DNA of 64,000 bases from Ovoidimarina sp038744785. GTDB taxonomy: Bacteria; Pseudomonadota; Alphaproteobacteria; Rhodobacterales; Rhodobacteraceae. Numbering within the stretch: position 1 is the stretch's first letter; every line of letters begins with the position of its first letter. Shown in pieces: positions 1 through 7,569 of the stretch. Under the pieces are notes generated by a model. The model worked only from the letters and a program-made list of their open reading frames with translations. It did no database searches and was not told where the DNA came from. Location: contig JBCDLX010000002.1 in assembly GCA_038744785.1 (NCBI GenBank), positions 62,001-126,000 of the forward strand, given 5' to 3'. The translations under genes and the position numbers were made by a program.

Positions 1-324
1 CGCACCACCGAAATTACGGTAACCGCGCGGGACGCGCCCTTGCCGCGACCCAGCAAAGACTGGATGGATTTCGCCGTTTATACCCGGCCCGGTCCGGAAG
101 GCGACGGGCGGATCGAATTGTTTGTCAACGGCGTTTGGGTGATGTCTGCCACGGGCCGAATTGGACATGGGGAAGAGCGTTTGGGTCCGCGACAATACTT
201 CAAGTTCGGCCCCTATCGTGCTGCTGCTCCGGGAAAATGGAGCTTGGACTATGCTGACTACTGCCGGTCACCCATTGCCGCCGATGTCTTGGGCCGTGAC
301 GTTCCGGAACTGGGCTTGCCTTAG
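1..324 (+). CDS. C-terminal part of a polysaccharide lyase-like protein (cut by window edge)
   Basis: The frame is open from base 1 to a TAG at 322-324, so only the last 107 codons are present and the true start lies outside. The pattern WMDFAVYTRP, then GRIELFVNGVWV, then QYFKFGPYR, matches the end of the heparin-lyase-like polysaccharide lyase fold (PF14099 type), in which a concave beta sheet carries the substrate groove. Those proteins are usually secreted and cleave acidic polysaccharides. The signal peptide and catalytic residues cannot be seen here. A related lectin-like jelly-roll protein is the alternative. It converges with chpT, whose stop codon overlaps the end of this gene by 4 bases. 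Confidence 0.6.
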   Translation, partial: RTTEITVTARDAPLPRPSKDWMDFAVYTRPGPEGDGRIELFVNGVWVMSATGRIGHGEERLGPRQYFKFGPYRAAAPGKWSLDYADYCRSPIAADVLGRDVPELGLP

Positions 325-950
325 CAACCGATCCTGATCTCTGCCTCGCCAAACGTGGTGCTGAGCGTTCGGCCAGCCCTTGCGGCCGCGTCTGAGACAA
401 GCGCAAACTGAACGTGGGCTGGTGAGACATCGGTTTCGACATTCGGTTCAACCAGCAGCAGCGCCCAAATATCGGGATCGATCTTCAGACGATCTGCCTT
501 TCCCAAGACGAACCATCCGGTTTCGCTGCCCGAAATCGTGATCTCACCACCAAAGGGCATCGCGGTTTCAAGGCACTGCAAGAGAAGAAAAGCGAGCTTG
601 ACGCGGACGCGTTCCAGCGGTCCCTCGACCTTCCAGTGGATGGTTAGACGTCCGCCCCGGTTCATGGCGCCAAGGATGTCTAGAACTTCGCTTTGGGGGA
701 TCGCCTGTCCGATGCTGGCGGCCCCGAACGCGATGCGAAAGAACCGTATGCGCGCGTTCGCGCTTTCGACGCTTTCGGCAATCAATGCGATTTCGGGCGC
801 ACCAGAGATCCCCGACATCGACAAAAGCTCGACTCCGTTGCCGATCGCTCCAAGTGGGCTGATAAGGTCGTGACAGATGCGCGACCCCAGAAGCGCGCTA
901 AGATCGCGCGTAGCGCGACGAGGGCTGTCGTGACCGCCATCGGCGCTCAC
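321..950 (-). CDS. chpT: Histidine phosphotransferase ChpT
   Basis: ChpT passes phosphate from the hybrid kinase CckA to the master regulator CtrA and to CpdR in the alphaproteobacterial cell-cycle relay. The N-terminal helix carries the family motif LLGSRICHDLISPLGAIGNG. With the GTG start at 950 the phospho-accepting histidine is residue 27. The remainder resembles a degenerate HATPase fold without ATP-binding boxes, as known for ChpT. Length is 209 residues, usual for the family. An upstream start at 1064 would add about 38 residues that look like shadow sequence and would overlap the DUF3553 gene, so I prefer 950. The divergent neighbour is the DUF3553 gene at 987. Confidence 0.85.
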   Translation of the reverse strand: MSADGGHDSPRRATRDLSALLGSRICHDLISPLGAIGNGVELLSMSGISGAPEIALIAESVESANARIRFFRIAFGAASIGQAIPQSEVLDILGAMNRGGRLTIHWKVEGPLERVRVKLAFLLLQCLETAMPFGGEITISGSETGWFVLGKADRLKIDPDIWALLLVEPNVETDVSPAHVQFALVSDAAARAGRTLSTTFGEAEIRIGC

Positions 951-986
951 TTGTGCCCTCGCGAGGACGGATGTGTGAGGGAAACG

Positions 987-1169
987 ATGAGTGACATCAG
1001 CGCACTTCTGGAGCCGGGCATGCTGGTCCGCCATCCTACACAGGCAGACTGGGGGATCGGACAAGTCCAGTCGAACATCGATGGCAGGATCACCGTGAAC
1101 TTCGAAAACGAAGGCAAGGTAGTCATCGATGGGCGTAGAATCGAACTGGTCATGGTGTTCGAGCTCTGA
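987..1169 (+). CDS. DUF3553 family small protein
   Basis: A 60-residue protein beginning MSDISALLEP. It contains the DUF3553 pattern VRHPTQADWGIGQVQS followed by ITVNFENEGKVVI. This short beta-rich domain also occurs in UvrD/PcrA-type helicase tails and resembles a CarD/Tudor-like fold. No biochemical role is established for the free-standing form that I know of. The start is ATG 987. Longer forms of the frame overlap chpT and look non-coding. It is divergent from chpT with about 36 bases between the starts, an arrangement I recall from other Rhodobacterales. Confidence 0.75.
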   Translation: MSDISALLEPGMLVRHPTQADWGIGQVQSNIDGRITVNFENEGKVVIDGRRIELVMVFEL

Positions 1170-1325
1170 TCAACGGCGAAAGTGCCGCCGAAGGGTATGA
1201 TGACACAACCTATGGTTTATTTCAAGTCAATATGAGCAGCTTTTGATAGATCCGGACAGGAGCCTGGTTTCCCCCAGTCCCGTTTCGCACTAAGAAGCGC
1301 GTCACGATGACGACTGACCGGCTCT

Positions 1326-2096
1326 ATGGACCGCTACGACCCCAACCTTTCCGTGCGCCTTGCCGTAAGCGACGAAGACCTCGCAGCTGCGGCACGCCTG
1401 CGCTACCGCGTGTTCGTGAAGGAACTGGGTGGGGATGGCGCGCTTGTCGATCACGACGCCGGGCTTGAGCGGGATAGGTTCGACCCGTTTTTCGATCACC
1501 TGCTTCTTATCGATGCGCGTCGGGATCCCAAGGCGCTTGATCATGTTGTGGGTGTCTACAGGGTCATGCGTGACGATCAGGCAAGGGCCGCCGGACAATT
1601 CTACTCGGAAGACGAATACGACCTGAGCGTTCTCAGACAAAGTGACCGACGTCTATTGGAGCTTGGCCGATCCTGCCTTGACCGCGACTATCGTGGTGGT
1701 GCAGCGCTCTTCCAACTCTGGACTGGGGTTGCAGACTATGTCGCACAGCATGGGATCGAAGTGTTGTTCGGGGTCGCGAGCTTCCATGGAACCGATGTCA
1801 CCCGCCTTGCCGAGCCGCTGACGCTTTTACATACCCAATACCTTGCTCCGCCCGCGTTGCGTGTACGTGCGGTCGAGGCACGTTTTCAGCCAATGCTGTT
1901 GACTGACCCAGCGCGGATAGATCGTGTCGCGGCGATGCGGCAGATCCCGTCATTGATCAAAAGCTATCTCAAACTGGGCGGTTTTGTGGGCGAGGGGGCG
2001 TTCGTCGACCAGCCGTTCAATACCACTGACGTGTGCCTTGTTATGGATACGGAACGTTTGACTTCGCGCGCCCGCAGCCGTTTCAGCGCGGGTTAG
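1326..2096 (+). CDS. olsB: L-ornithine N(alpha)-acyltransferase OlsB
   Basis: Catalyses the first step of ornithine-lipid synthesis, transfer of a 3-hydroxyacyl group from acyl-ACP to the alpha-amino group of ornithine. The 256-residue protein has the GNAT-like OlsB layout: RLRYRVFVKELG near residues 25-37, then VGVYRVMR, then LELGRSCLDRDYRGG, the segment typical of this family (hemolysin-like acyltransferase fold). olsA starts 12 bases downstream, so the two form the usual olsBA operon. Ornithine lipids are phosphorus-free membrane lipids, often made under phosphate limitation. I see no Pho box I would trust in the 156 bases upstream. Confidence 0.9.
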   Translation: MDRYDPNLSVRLAVSDEDLAAAARLRYRVFVKELGGDGALVDHDAGLERDRFDPFFDHLLLIDARRDPKALDHVVGVYRVMRDDQARAAGQFYSEDEYDLSVLRQSDRRLLELGRSCLDRDYRGGAALFQLWTGVADYVAQHGIEVLFGVASFHGTDVTRLAEPLTLLHTQYLAPPALRVRAVEARFQPMLLTDPARIDRVAAMRQIPSLIKSYLKLGGFVGEGAFVDQPFNTTDVCLVMDTERLTSRARSRFSAG

Positions 2097-2108
2097 GGCG
2101 CATCGGAC

Positions 2109-2948
2109 GTGTCGCGAACCTGGACCTCCGATTTACCCAAGCCTCATCCAGTCGGCCTGAGCGGTTGGGTGCGGGTTGCGTTTCGGGGGGCATGTCTTTC
2201 CGGGATACTGGTCGCGGGTCTGGCCGTTCTCTTGCTTGTACGACTGGTCGAGCGCCCTCTTTACGGGGTCCAGCGCCCCTGGACCCCATTTATCGTTCAG
2301 GCGGTATGCCGACTTGCGTTTCCGCTTCTTGGAATCACCTATCGCAGCCACGGCCGGCGTATGACCGAACCGGGCGCGGTTGTTGCCAATCACGCATCCT
2401 GGCTGGATATCTTCGCGCTTAACGCCCGGAAACGCGTCTACTTCGTCTCTAAGGCCGAAGTCGCCAATTGGCCCGCGATTGGCTGGCTGGCGCGGTCTGT
2501 CGGCACCGTATTCATCAACAGATCGGCGCAACAAGCAAAAGCGCAAAAGGCGCTGTTCGAAGTACGGCTGAAAGCCGGACACAAGCTTCTGTTTTTTCCC
2601 GAAGGCACCTCGTCGGACGGGCGGAGGGTCCTTCCGTTCAAATCCACGCTGTTTGCCGCGTTTTTCGAGCCGGAGTTACACGAGGTGACGCATATTCAGC
2701 CCGCAACTGTCTGTTGGCATGCGCCAGAAGGCGCTGATCCGCGGTTCTATGGCTGGTGGGGCGAAATGGGATTTGGCCTGCATCTGGTGCAAGTTCTATC
2801 GGCCGCCCAACAGGGCCGGGTGGACGTCATCTACCATCCGCCTGTTGCCGTCGCGGATTTTCCCGATCGCAAAAGCCTGGCGCAGCATTGCGAAGCCACG
2901 GTGCGGGGCGGCCTGAACGAAGCGCTTGGGACTGCGACGCCTGTTTGA
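2109..2948 (+). CDS. olsA: Lyso-ornithine lipid O-acyltransferase OlsA
   Basis: Adds the second acyl chain to lyso-ornithine lipid. It belongs to the 1-acylglycerol-3-phosphate acyltransferase family (PlsC fold). The HX4D motif NHASWLD spans residues 94-100 (His95, Asp100), and FPEGT, the second acyltransferase box, is at 163-167. A hydrophobic segment at about residues 28-47 should anchor the protein in the inner membrane. The start is a GTG, 12 bases after olsB. Position after olsB is what favours OlsA over a general PlsC. Confidence 0.88.
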   Translation: MSRTWTSDLPKPHPVGLSGWVRVAFRGACLSGILVAGLAVLLLVRLVERPLYGVQRPWTPFIVQAVCRLAFPLLGITYRSHGRRMTEPGAVVANHASWLDIFALNARKRVYFVSKAEVANWPAIGWLARSVGTVFINRSAQQAKAQKALFEVRLKAGHKLLFFPEGTSSDGRRVLPFKSTLFAAFFEPELHEVTHIQPATVCWHAPEGADPRFYGWWGEMGFGLHLVQVLSAAQQGRVDVIYHPPVAVADFPDRKSLAQHCEATVRGGLNEALGTATPV

Positions 2949-3015
2949 TCGCGGTCAATGCGGGTTCCGGACCGCGCTGTCATTATGAGCCCGTTGGCAC
3001 GCGATGGAGCGATCT

Positions 3016-3411
3016 ATGACCTCAGGAAGACTTATGATCTGCCTTTTTGCACTGGCTGCGTCCCGCTCTGTTGCGCTGGACGGCGACCCGGTCGAGGGCG
3101 CACGGCACTTCGCGGTGAACTGCTCCGCATGCCATGGCACAGACGCACAAGGCTCGGGGCCAATGACCGATATCCTGTCTATCGCTCCGCCTGATCTTAC
3201 GCAGCTTCAGACAGGTGACGCGTTCCCGATGGCGGATGTCGTGCGCAAGGTCGACGGGCGCGATCTGATCGGGCATGGCGGGCCGATGCCGGTGTTTGGC
3301 GCAATTCTGGAAGACAAAAGCGCGGTCGTCGATGACGCCTTTGGCACGCCGGTGTTCACTAGCCAACCGGTCCTTGATATCGCGACCTGGCTTGCCTCGA
3401 TCCAGCGCTAA
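3016..3411 (+). CDS. Monohaem cytochrome c, periplasmic
   Basis: A 131-residue class I c-type cytochrome. A signal sequence (MTSGRLMICLFALAASRSVA) precedes the haem-binding CSACH at residues 36-40. Met91 in GGPMPVFG is the likely sixth iron ligand. An ATG 12 bases upstream (3004) is in frame, but the GGAG at 3006-3009 fits the ATG at 3016. The protein closely resembles the cytochrome at 5282-5671 in motif order and spacing. Redox partner unknown. It ends convergently with the YdcZ-like gene, overlapping it by 4 bases. Confidence 0.85.
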   Translation: MTSGRLMICLFALAASRSVALDGDPVEGARHFAVNCSACHGTDAQGSGPMTDILSIAPPDLTQLQTGDAFPMADVVRKVDGRDLIGHGGPMPVFGAILEDKSAVVDDAFGTPVFTSQPVLDIATWLASIQR

Positions 3412-3854
3412 ACCTTGCGCGCCAGAAGAACACCCATGGCCATCAGGGCGATCCCTGCGGCCCGAACCGGGGTCAGCGAAGACTGCTTCGCACCAAAGAA
3501 GCCATAGTGGTCAATCGCCGCAGCGGCCACAAGCTGGCCAAGGAGCACGAAGAATACCGCATTTCCGACCCCGAACTTGGGCGCGACCCAGGTGATTGAC
3601 AGAACGTAGAACGCGACCAGAACGCCGCCCAGCATCAGAAATGGGGGATGCTCTGGAACGCTTGCAAAGCTGCGCCAGCTGCCAGATACGGCGACCGCGG
3701 CAAAAGCAACCAGAAGTGCAACAAGAAACAGGACAAGCGCTGCCGCCGAAGCTGCCCCTATCCGGGCGCCGAGCGCCCCGTTCAACGCCGCGAGAATAGG
3801 AATGCCGATCCCAGCGGCAAACATCAGCGCTGCGTATCCTAGAGCTGGCGGCAT
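3408..3854 (-). CDS. DMT-family membrane protein, YdcZ (DUF606) type
   Basis: About 148 residues with five predicted membrane helices (AALMFAAGIGIPILAALNG; ALVLFLVALLVAFAAVAV; PPFLMLGGVLVAFYVLSI; VGNAVFFVLLGQLVAAAAI; AAGIALMAMGVLLA). This matches the half-size drug/metabolite transporter fold of DUF606/YdcZ, which is expected to dimerise. The substrate is unknown. I chose the ATG at 3854 (MPPALGY). An upstream start at 3890 adds 12 charged residues. Neighbours give no functional hint. Confidence 0.75.
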   Translation of the reverse strand: MPPALGYAALMFAAGIGIPILAALNGALGARIGAASAAALVLFLVALLVAFAAVAVSGSWRSFASVPEHPPFLMLGGVLVAFYVLSITWVAPKFGVGNAVFFVLLGQLVAAAAIDHYGFFGAKQSSLTPVRAAGIALMAMGVLLARKV

Positions 3855-3908
3855 GGGGGGATCCTTCTGCTTGGCTTCCGCAAAGCCCACCAGAAAACCG
3901 CCGCCTTG

Positions 3909-4625
3909 TCACCCCGGTGGCTGCAACGCAAAGCGCCTGTCGCCTGTCGTTCCTCCGATCTCAAGGATCAGCTTTCGCCGAACGGCATCCGCAAAGTCCT
4001 CGGCCCCGTCCGCAGTGACCACGAAGGCCCCGGGCCCAGCGATGATCCGGTCAGTGTAATCTTGTTCAAGGTTGCCGGCCCCAGGTCTGCCCGAGCAGAA
4101 CCGACAAAGGATCGCAAGCGCGTTGATTGTGATCCCGGCGTCCCGAGCCGCCTGGCGTCCCGTTTCGATAGAGGGGCCATTCCAATTGCCAACGCTGTCC
4201 CCGGAAAAGTCAATGACCTTGCGCCAGCCATCGATATCGTTTTGTTCGATCAACCGAACGCCGGTCAAAAGCGCCGAGCCTATGGAATTCCGGCCAAATG
4301 CCCGCCGGGGTGGCGGCAAAAGCGCTTCTGCGAAGGCCGCAGCACTTTCGGGCCCATCGATCACCGTCCAGGGCACCACGACATCTTCCAACCCCGCTGC
4401 CGCCCATTCGACATAGGTGATCGCGATCCGTCCATAAGCAGTGTTCTGGATCGTTTCCAGCACGCGGGGGTCCGTGATTGCATCGGCGTAACCCCGGCGT
4501 TGAAACTGGATCTCGGCGGCATCAATAGATCCCGACGCGTCGGCCAGAAGGACAAGCTCAAGCTCGACATCCTGTGCAGCCGCAGGAAGACCAAAACACA
4601 AGGCGGCAAGACCGGCTTTCCACAT
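3909..4625 (-). CDS. DUF1194 protein with von Willebrand factor A domain, secreted
   Basis: A 238-residue protein. A signal peptide (MWKAGLAALCFGLPAAAQ) precedes a VWA-like domain. The metal-ion-dependent adhesion motif is visible as DASGS at residues 29-33, with IDFSGD further on. The tail has KVIDFSGDSVGNWNG and ITINALAI, characteristic of DUF1194. It probably binds a protein partner in the periplasm, but the partner is not known. The ATG at 4625 gives an immediate signal peptide. The longer frame to 4868 runs through the thioesterase gene and is shadow. Confidence 0.8.
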   Translation of the reverse strand: MWKAGLAALCFGLPAAAQDVELELVLLADASGSIDAAEIQFQRRGYADAITDPRVLETIQNTAYGRIAITYVEWAAAGLEDVVVPWTVIDGPESAAAFAEALLPPPRRAFGRNSIGSALLTGVRLIEQNDIDGWRKVIDFSGDSVGNWNGPSIETGRQAARDAGITINALAILCRFCSGRPGAGNLEQDYTDRIIAGPGAFVVTADGAEDFADAVRRKLILEIGGTTGDRRFALQPPG

Positions 4626-4744
4626 TCCAAGAAGATTAGCGCGACGGACCCGCTTCGCCAGTTGATCGCCGCCTACGTCGGGGACGCTACGGGGTTCTGA
4701 TGTTGGCGTTGTAATGCGGGCACCCGGCCGGAGTGTCGAATAGA

Positions 4745-5170
4745 TCAGCCCTGAGGGGCAAAAAGTGTGGCGGTCGCGGTCGCAACGGGCTTGCCGCTGT
4801 CCTCGGCGCTCATCCTGGCCTGCGCGAATGTCAGCGCCCTTCCGGTGCGCACGATCTCGGCGCGGCATACAATCGCAGGTCCAGTTCCAGGGCGCAAAAA
4901 CTGAGTATCGAGGTTGGTGGTCGCAAACGGCGTAAACGCGCCCCGTGCCGCAGAGGCGGCCAGGACCATCGCGGTATCAGCCATCGCAGTCAACGCTTGG
5001 CCCGACACAATCCCGCCGACCCGGGCAAGTCGGGGGGCGAGCGGCATGCGGCATGTCACGTGGCGATCCGAGGTTTCGGTAACAGTCAGGTCAAGATCCA
5101 GAACCCAAGGGGCGAAGTTCTGCAGAAGGGCCGCTTGGGCGGCGTCCACGGTAAACGGATGATCGGCCAT
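4745..5170 (-). CDS. PaaI-family hotdog thioesterase
   Basis: A 141-residue acyl-CoA thioesterase-like protein of the hotdog fold. The family segment GGIVSGQALTAMADTAM holds the substrate-binding helix, and TTNLDTQFLRPG follows in the expected place. The likely reaction is hydrolysis of a short, branched or aromatic acyl-CoA. The acyl group cannot be read from sequence. I take the ATG at 5170. The codon two residues upstream is a TTG. It is divergent from the cytochrome c gene at 5282. Confidence 0.82.
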   Translation of the reverse strand: MADHPFTVDAAQAALLQNFAPWVLDLDLTVTETSDRHVTCRMPLAPRLARVGGIVSGQALTAMADTAMVLAASAARGAFTPFATTNLDTQFLRPGTGPAIVCRAEIVRTGRALTFAQARMSAEDSGKPVATATATLFAPQG

Positions 5171-5281
5171 GGCCAAACCTACGCGCAGGTCCGGTTCGAA
5201 GAAAGCCCTGGCTTGACCGGTATCAAGGACGGATCCGTCTTGCCGGTGTCACATGGCATCAACCGAAAAGGAGACGGTCCT

Positions 5282-5671
5282 ATGCGTTTGATCCTTGCCC
5301 TGCTTGCCTTGATTCCGACGCCAAGCTCCGCGCAAGACCCGTCAGAAGGTGCTGATCTGTTCGTCAGCTATTGCGCTACCTGCCACGGGCTGGAAGCGCG
5401 CGGTGACGGGCCGATGGCCCCGATCCTGACGATCCTTCCAGCCGATTTATCCCGGATTTCGGAACGGAACGGCGGCGCGTTTCCAACGCTTCGCGTGGCG
5501 CGCCAGATCGACGGACGCGACCCGCTTCTGGCGCATGGCGGTCAGATGCCGGTGTTTGGCAACCTGTTTTCGGATCAAGTCGTGGCAATCCCCGGACCGG
5601 GTGGTCAGCCGATCATGGTCAGCCAGTCGATCGCAGACATCATGGCCTGGCTTCAGACCGTGCAGGAATAG
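5282..5671 (+). CDS. Monohaem cytochrome c, periplasmic (paralogue of the one at 3016)
   Basis: A 129-residue secreted cytochrome. Signal peptide MRLILALLALIPTPSSAQ, haem site CATCH at 31-35, and the presumed axial Met89 in GGQMPVFG. The order CxxCHG, GDGPMAPIL, PADLSRI, RQIDGRD, GGQMPVFG, then a C-terminal helix IADIMAWLQTVQE parallels the cytochrome at 3016, so the two look like paralogues. The ATG at 5282 gives a clean signal peptide. The longer frame to 4733 crosses the opposite-strand thioesterase. Confidence 0.85.
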   Translation: MRLILALLALIPTPSSAQDPSEGADLFVSYCATCHGLEARGDGPMAPILTILPADLSRISERNGGAFPTLRVARQIDGRDPLLAHGGQMPVFGNLFSDQVVAIPGPGGQPIMVSQSIADIMAWLQTVQE

Positions 5672-5673
5672 GA

Positions 5674-6357
5674 CTAGCCATGGCTGCAAATGCCGTCGGT
5701 CTGGGCATCCTTCCATCTGATCCGGATGCCGCCCTTCGGTGTGTCAATCCGGCGCGCGGCGCCAGGAAACACCTGGGTCACAAGCGCATGTAACTCGTCT
5801 GTGCGTCGGGCATCGGGATCAAGCGCGCGGCAGCACACAAACTCTTCGACAATCACCCCCTGCTGTTCGTAGCCATAGTCCAGAAATGGCCGCTCCGGAT
5901 CGATATCGACAAGGTAGGGGTCATCCTTCTCGATATGTTCCATGCTGGCGCGCAGCGGGTGATACCCGGTCACTGCGCGGGCCTGCCATTGCCAGGCGTG
6001 GGTCAACTCGTGGGCAAGGCGCATCGCTTCGCGCAGGTCCATCGCCTCGGGATAGTCCGACAGAAAATCGTCGCTCCAGAATTTGCGCGTGTAAAAGATC
6101 GTCTCGCCAATGGCCATTGCCGGAAAGGTGCCTTTCCTGGGTTCGGTCAAGGGCGGGGACAGCCGGGCGCGGCAGGTGTCGCGCGGTCTTGGCCTTACGG
6201 TTGCAGGCAAGAGCCCGACGACCGCGCCACGGGTGATCCGAACATCCGTTGTATCAAGGGCCGGACCAAGAACCGTATCAGAAAACGCCAGTTCCGCGTC
6301 CGTCAGGGGCCGGACGGCGCAGGCGGTCAAAAGGACAAAGGCAAAAACCATCCGCAT
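5674..6357 (-). CDS. Putative lipoprotein with HExxH zinc-protease-like motif
   Basis: A 227-residue protein beginning MRMVFAFVLLTAC, a lipoprotein signal with a lipobox Cys at 13. Residues 116-120 are HELTH in the context RLAHELTHAWQWQ, the signature of a zinc metallopeptidase helix. A conserved-looking GVIVEEFVCC segment about 50 residues later could supply the third ligand. I do not recognise a named peptidase family. Similar Rhodobacterales proteins are usually left hypothetical. Activity is an inference from the motif only. It ends convergently 2 bases after the cytochrome at 5282-5671. Confidence 0.65.
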   Translation of the reverse strand: MRMVFAFVLLTACAVRPLTDAELAFSDTVLGPALDTTDVRITRGAVVGLLPATVRPRPRDTCRARLSPPLTEPRKGTFPAMAIGETIFYTRKFWSDDFLSDYPEAMDLREAMRLAHELTHAWQWQARAVTGYHPLRASMEHIEKDDPYLVDIDPERPFLDYGYEQQGVIVEEFVCCRALDPDARRTDELHALVTQVFPGAARRIDTPKGGIRIRWKDAQTDGICSHG

Positions 6358-6481
6358 AGGGCGACCATGGCGTGGGGCCCATCTTAGGGCAAGCGCAGGA
6401 TCGCATCAGGGGCGATCCAACACCGGAATTTCCGGATCCAGCGTTTCAGGACCTTCGCAACAGCGCGCGGGGTCTGCCGCA

Positions 6482-6598
6482 TTATTCGACGGGGCTTTGG
6501 GACTGGGCCGCCGACGGCGACGTCGCGATCGGCTCAGCTGGCGGATCCGCCTGGCCCAGAATCCACGCCACCATCGCAAAGACAAAGCCAATTTTCAC
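6482..6598 (-). CDS. Possible 38-codon secreted peptide (low confidence)
   Basis: Reading from a GTG at 6598 gives a hydrophobic leader (MKIGFVFAMVAWILGQA) and then a Pro/Ser/Ala-rich tail ending ...SQSPVE before a TAA. A GGGGA stands about 5 bases before the GTG. In another frame the downstream bases read DPARCCEGPETLDPEIPVL and end at 6406, which also looks protein-like. A frameshift joining the two is therefore possible. Nothing similar is known to me. It could be chance. Confidence 0.3.
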   Translation of the reverse strand: MKIGFVFAMVAWILGQADPPAEPIATSPSAAQSQSPVE

Positions 6599-6756
6599 GG
6601 TTTATCCCCCATAATTTGACTTGGTCGTACACCCGTTAGTCTGGTGTATATCGCTACAAAATACAACTTAAAATAGATTAACGCTTGCGTTCAGGGGACT
6701 TGGTGCAATTGCCGAACTGGCCTACCGTTGGACCCGGACCACTTGGGGGAGGGGCA
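6599..6756. other. AT-rich intergenic stretch with a 6-bp inverted repeat
   Basis: Upstream of the DUF4188 gene. It is notably richer in A+T than its surroundings and so probably holds the promoter. It contains TACACC (6628-6633) and GGTGTA (6643-6648), a perfect inverted repeat with a 9-base spacer, as a dimeric repressor site would look. I see no convincing -35/-10 pair. Confidence 0.4.
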
Positions 6757-7227
6757 ATGGCAAAGATCAATGCAGACCGGATGGCGGCCGAGATCGAGGG
6801 CGACTTCGTCGTCTTCCTGATCGGCATGCGGGTGAACAAATGGTGGAAGCTGGGCAAATGGCTGCCAGTTTTCTTCGGGATGCCGCGCATGCTGAAAGAG
6901 TTGCGGGCCAGTGATCCTGTCGAGACCGGGTTTCTGGGCCACACGGCCCTTGGCCCCGTGATCGTCCAATACTGGCGCAGCTTTGATCATCTGGAGGCGT
7001 ATGCCCGCGCGAAGGACCGCGAACACTTCCCCGCCTGGATCGCGTTCAACAAGCGGATGAAGGGGATCCGGGGCGATGTGGGCATCTGGCACGAAACCTA
7101 TCTGGTCCGGGCAGGCCAGTACGAGGCGGTCTATTCGGGCATGCCAGCCTTCGGACTGGGCCGCGCAGGCGCGCTGGTGCCCGCCACGGGAAACCGCGAA
7201 GTGGCGCGGGCGCGGCTGGGGACGTAG
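6757..7227 (+). CDS. DUF4188 domain protein (monooxygenase-like)
   Basis: A 156-residue protein from ATG 6757, preceded by a strong purine-rich ribosome site (GGGGGAGGGG). The pattern DFVVFLIGMRVNKWWKLGKWLPVF, then LGHTALGPVIVQYWRSFDHLEAYAR and FNKRMKGIRGDVGIWHETYLV, is the DUF4188 family. It is a ferredoxin-like dimeric alpha+beta barrel fold distantly related to antibiotic-biosynthesis monooxygenases and the aldoxime-dehydratase group. No reaction is proven for this family as far as I know. The possible operator at 6628-6648 hints at repression by an effector-responsive regulator. Confidence 0.8.
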   Translation: MAKINADRMAAEIEGDFVVFLIGMRVNKWWKLGKWLPVFFGMPRMLKELRASDPVETGFLGHTALGPVIVQYWRSFDHLEAYARAKDREHFPAWIAFNKRMKGIRGDVGIWHETYLVRAGQYEAVYSGMPAFGLGRAGALVPATGNREVARARLGT

Positions 7228-7569
7228 GGCGCAATAGGTAGAGGCCGGGGTCGCGGGGCGGCAACCGGAGCGGCCAATCGCTTAGCGTACAGACGACAGG
7301 CGCACGCAATTGCAGCGCATTCGCTTTCGCGCCCACGGTGTTTTGCAGGCAAACACCTCGGGGCAGGGACCGGCCGCGGGGTGATGGCAGTCTCGGAAAT
7401 CGTCCAGTGGACGATTTCAGGCCATCACGGGCGGAGCCCCGGGGAAGGCGAAGCGCCCGCCCGAGTGGGCGGCCGGGCGCTGCCCGGGACGATGTCCTGG
7501 GCGGGGATGGAGTATGAAGTTGACGTACGGACAAGGCGTAGGAGGATCGATGGGGCGATCACTTCTTCG
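7228..7569. other. Gene-free stretch with a run of hairpins
   Basis: 342 bases between the DUF4188 gene and the 3' end of the HNH gene. I see no credible protein here. The right half holds the hairpin block described at 7381-7495. The left part is G+C rich without clear signals. Confidence 0.6.
7381..7495. repeat. Nested palindrome plus three short hairpins (REP/MITE-like or structured RNA)
   Basis: A 23-base perfect palindrome, 11-bp arms and one central base, lies at 7396-7418 (left arm GAAATCGTCCA). It sits inside an 8-bp outer pair, GTGATGGC at 7381-7388 and GCCATCAC at 7421-7428. It is followed by CCGCCC-GAGT-GGGCGG (7457-7472), directly by CCGGGC-GCT-GCCCGG (7473-7487), and then by GGAC-GAT-GTCC just beyond. 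Four stem-loops in about 115 bases is far above background. I have an impression that related palindromes recur in Rhodobacterales genomes. That memory is not checked. Confidence 0.6.

Noticed and set aside
3906..4700. 264-codon plus-strand frame opposite the DUF1194 gene
   Set aside because: Antisense to a gene with a signal peptide and VWA motif, and without any recognisable feature itself.
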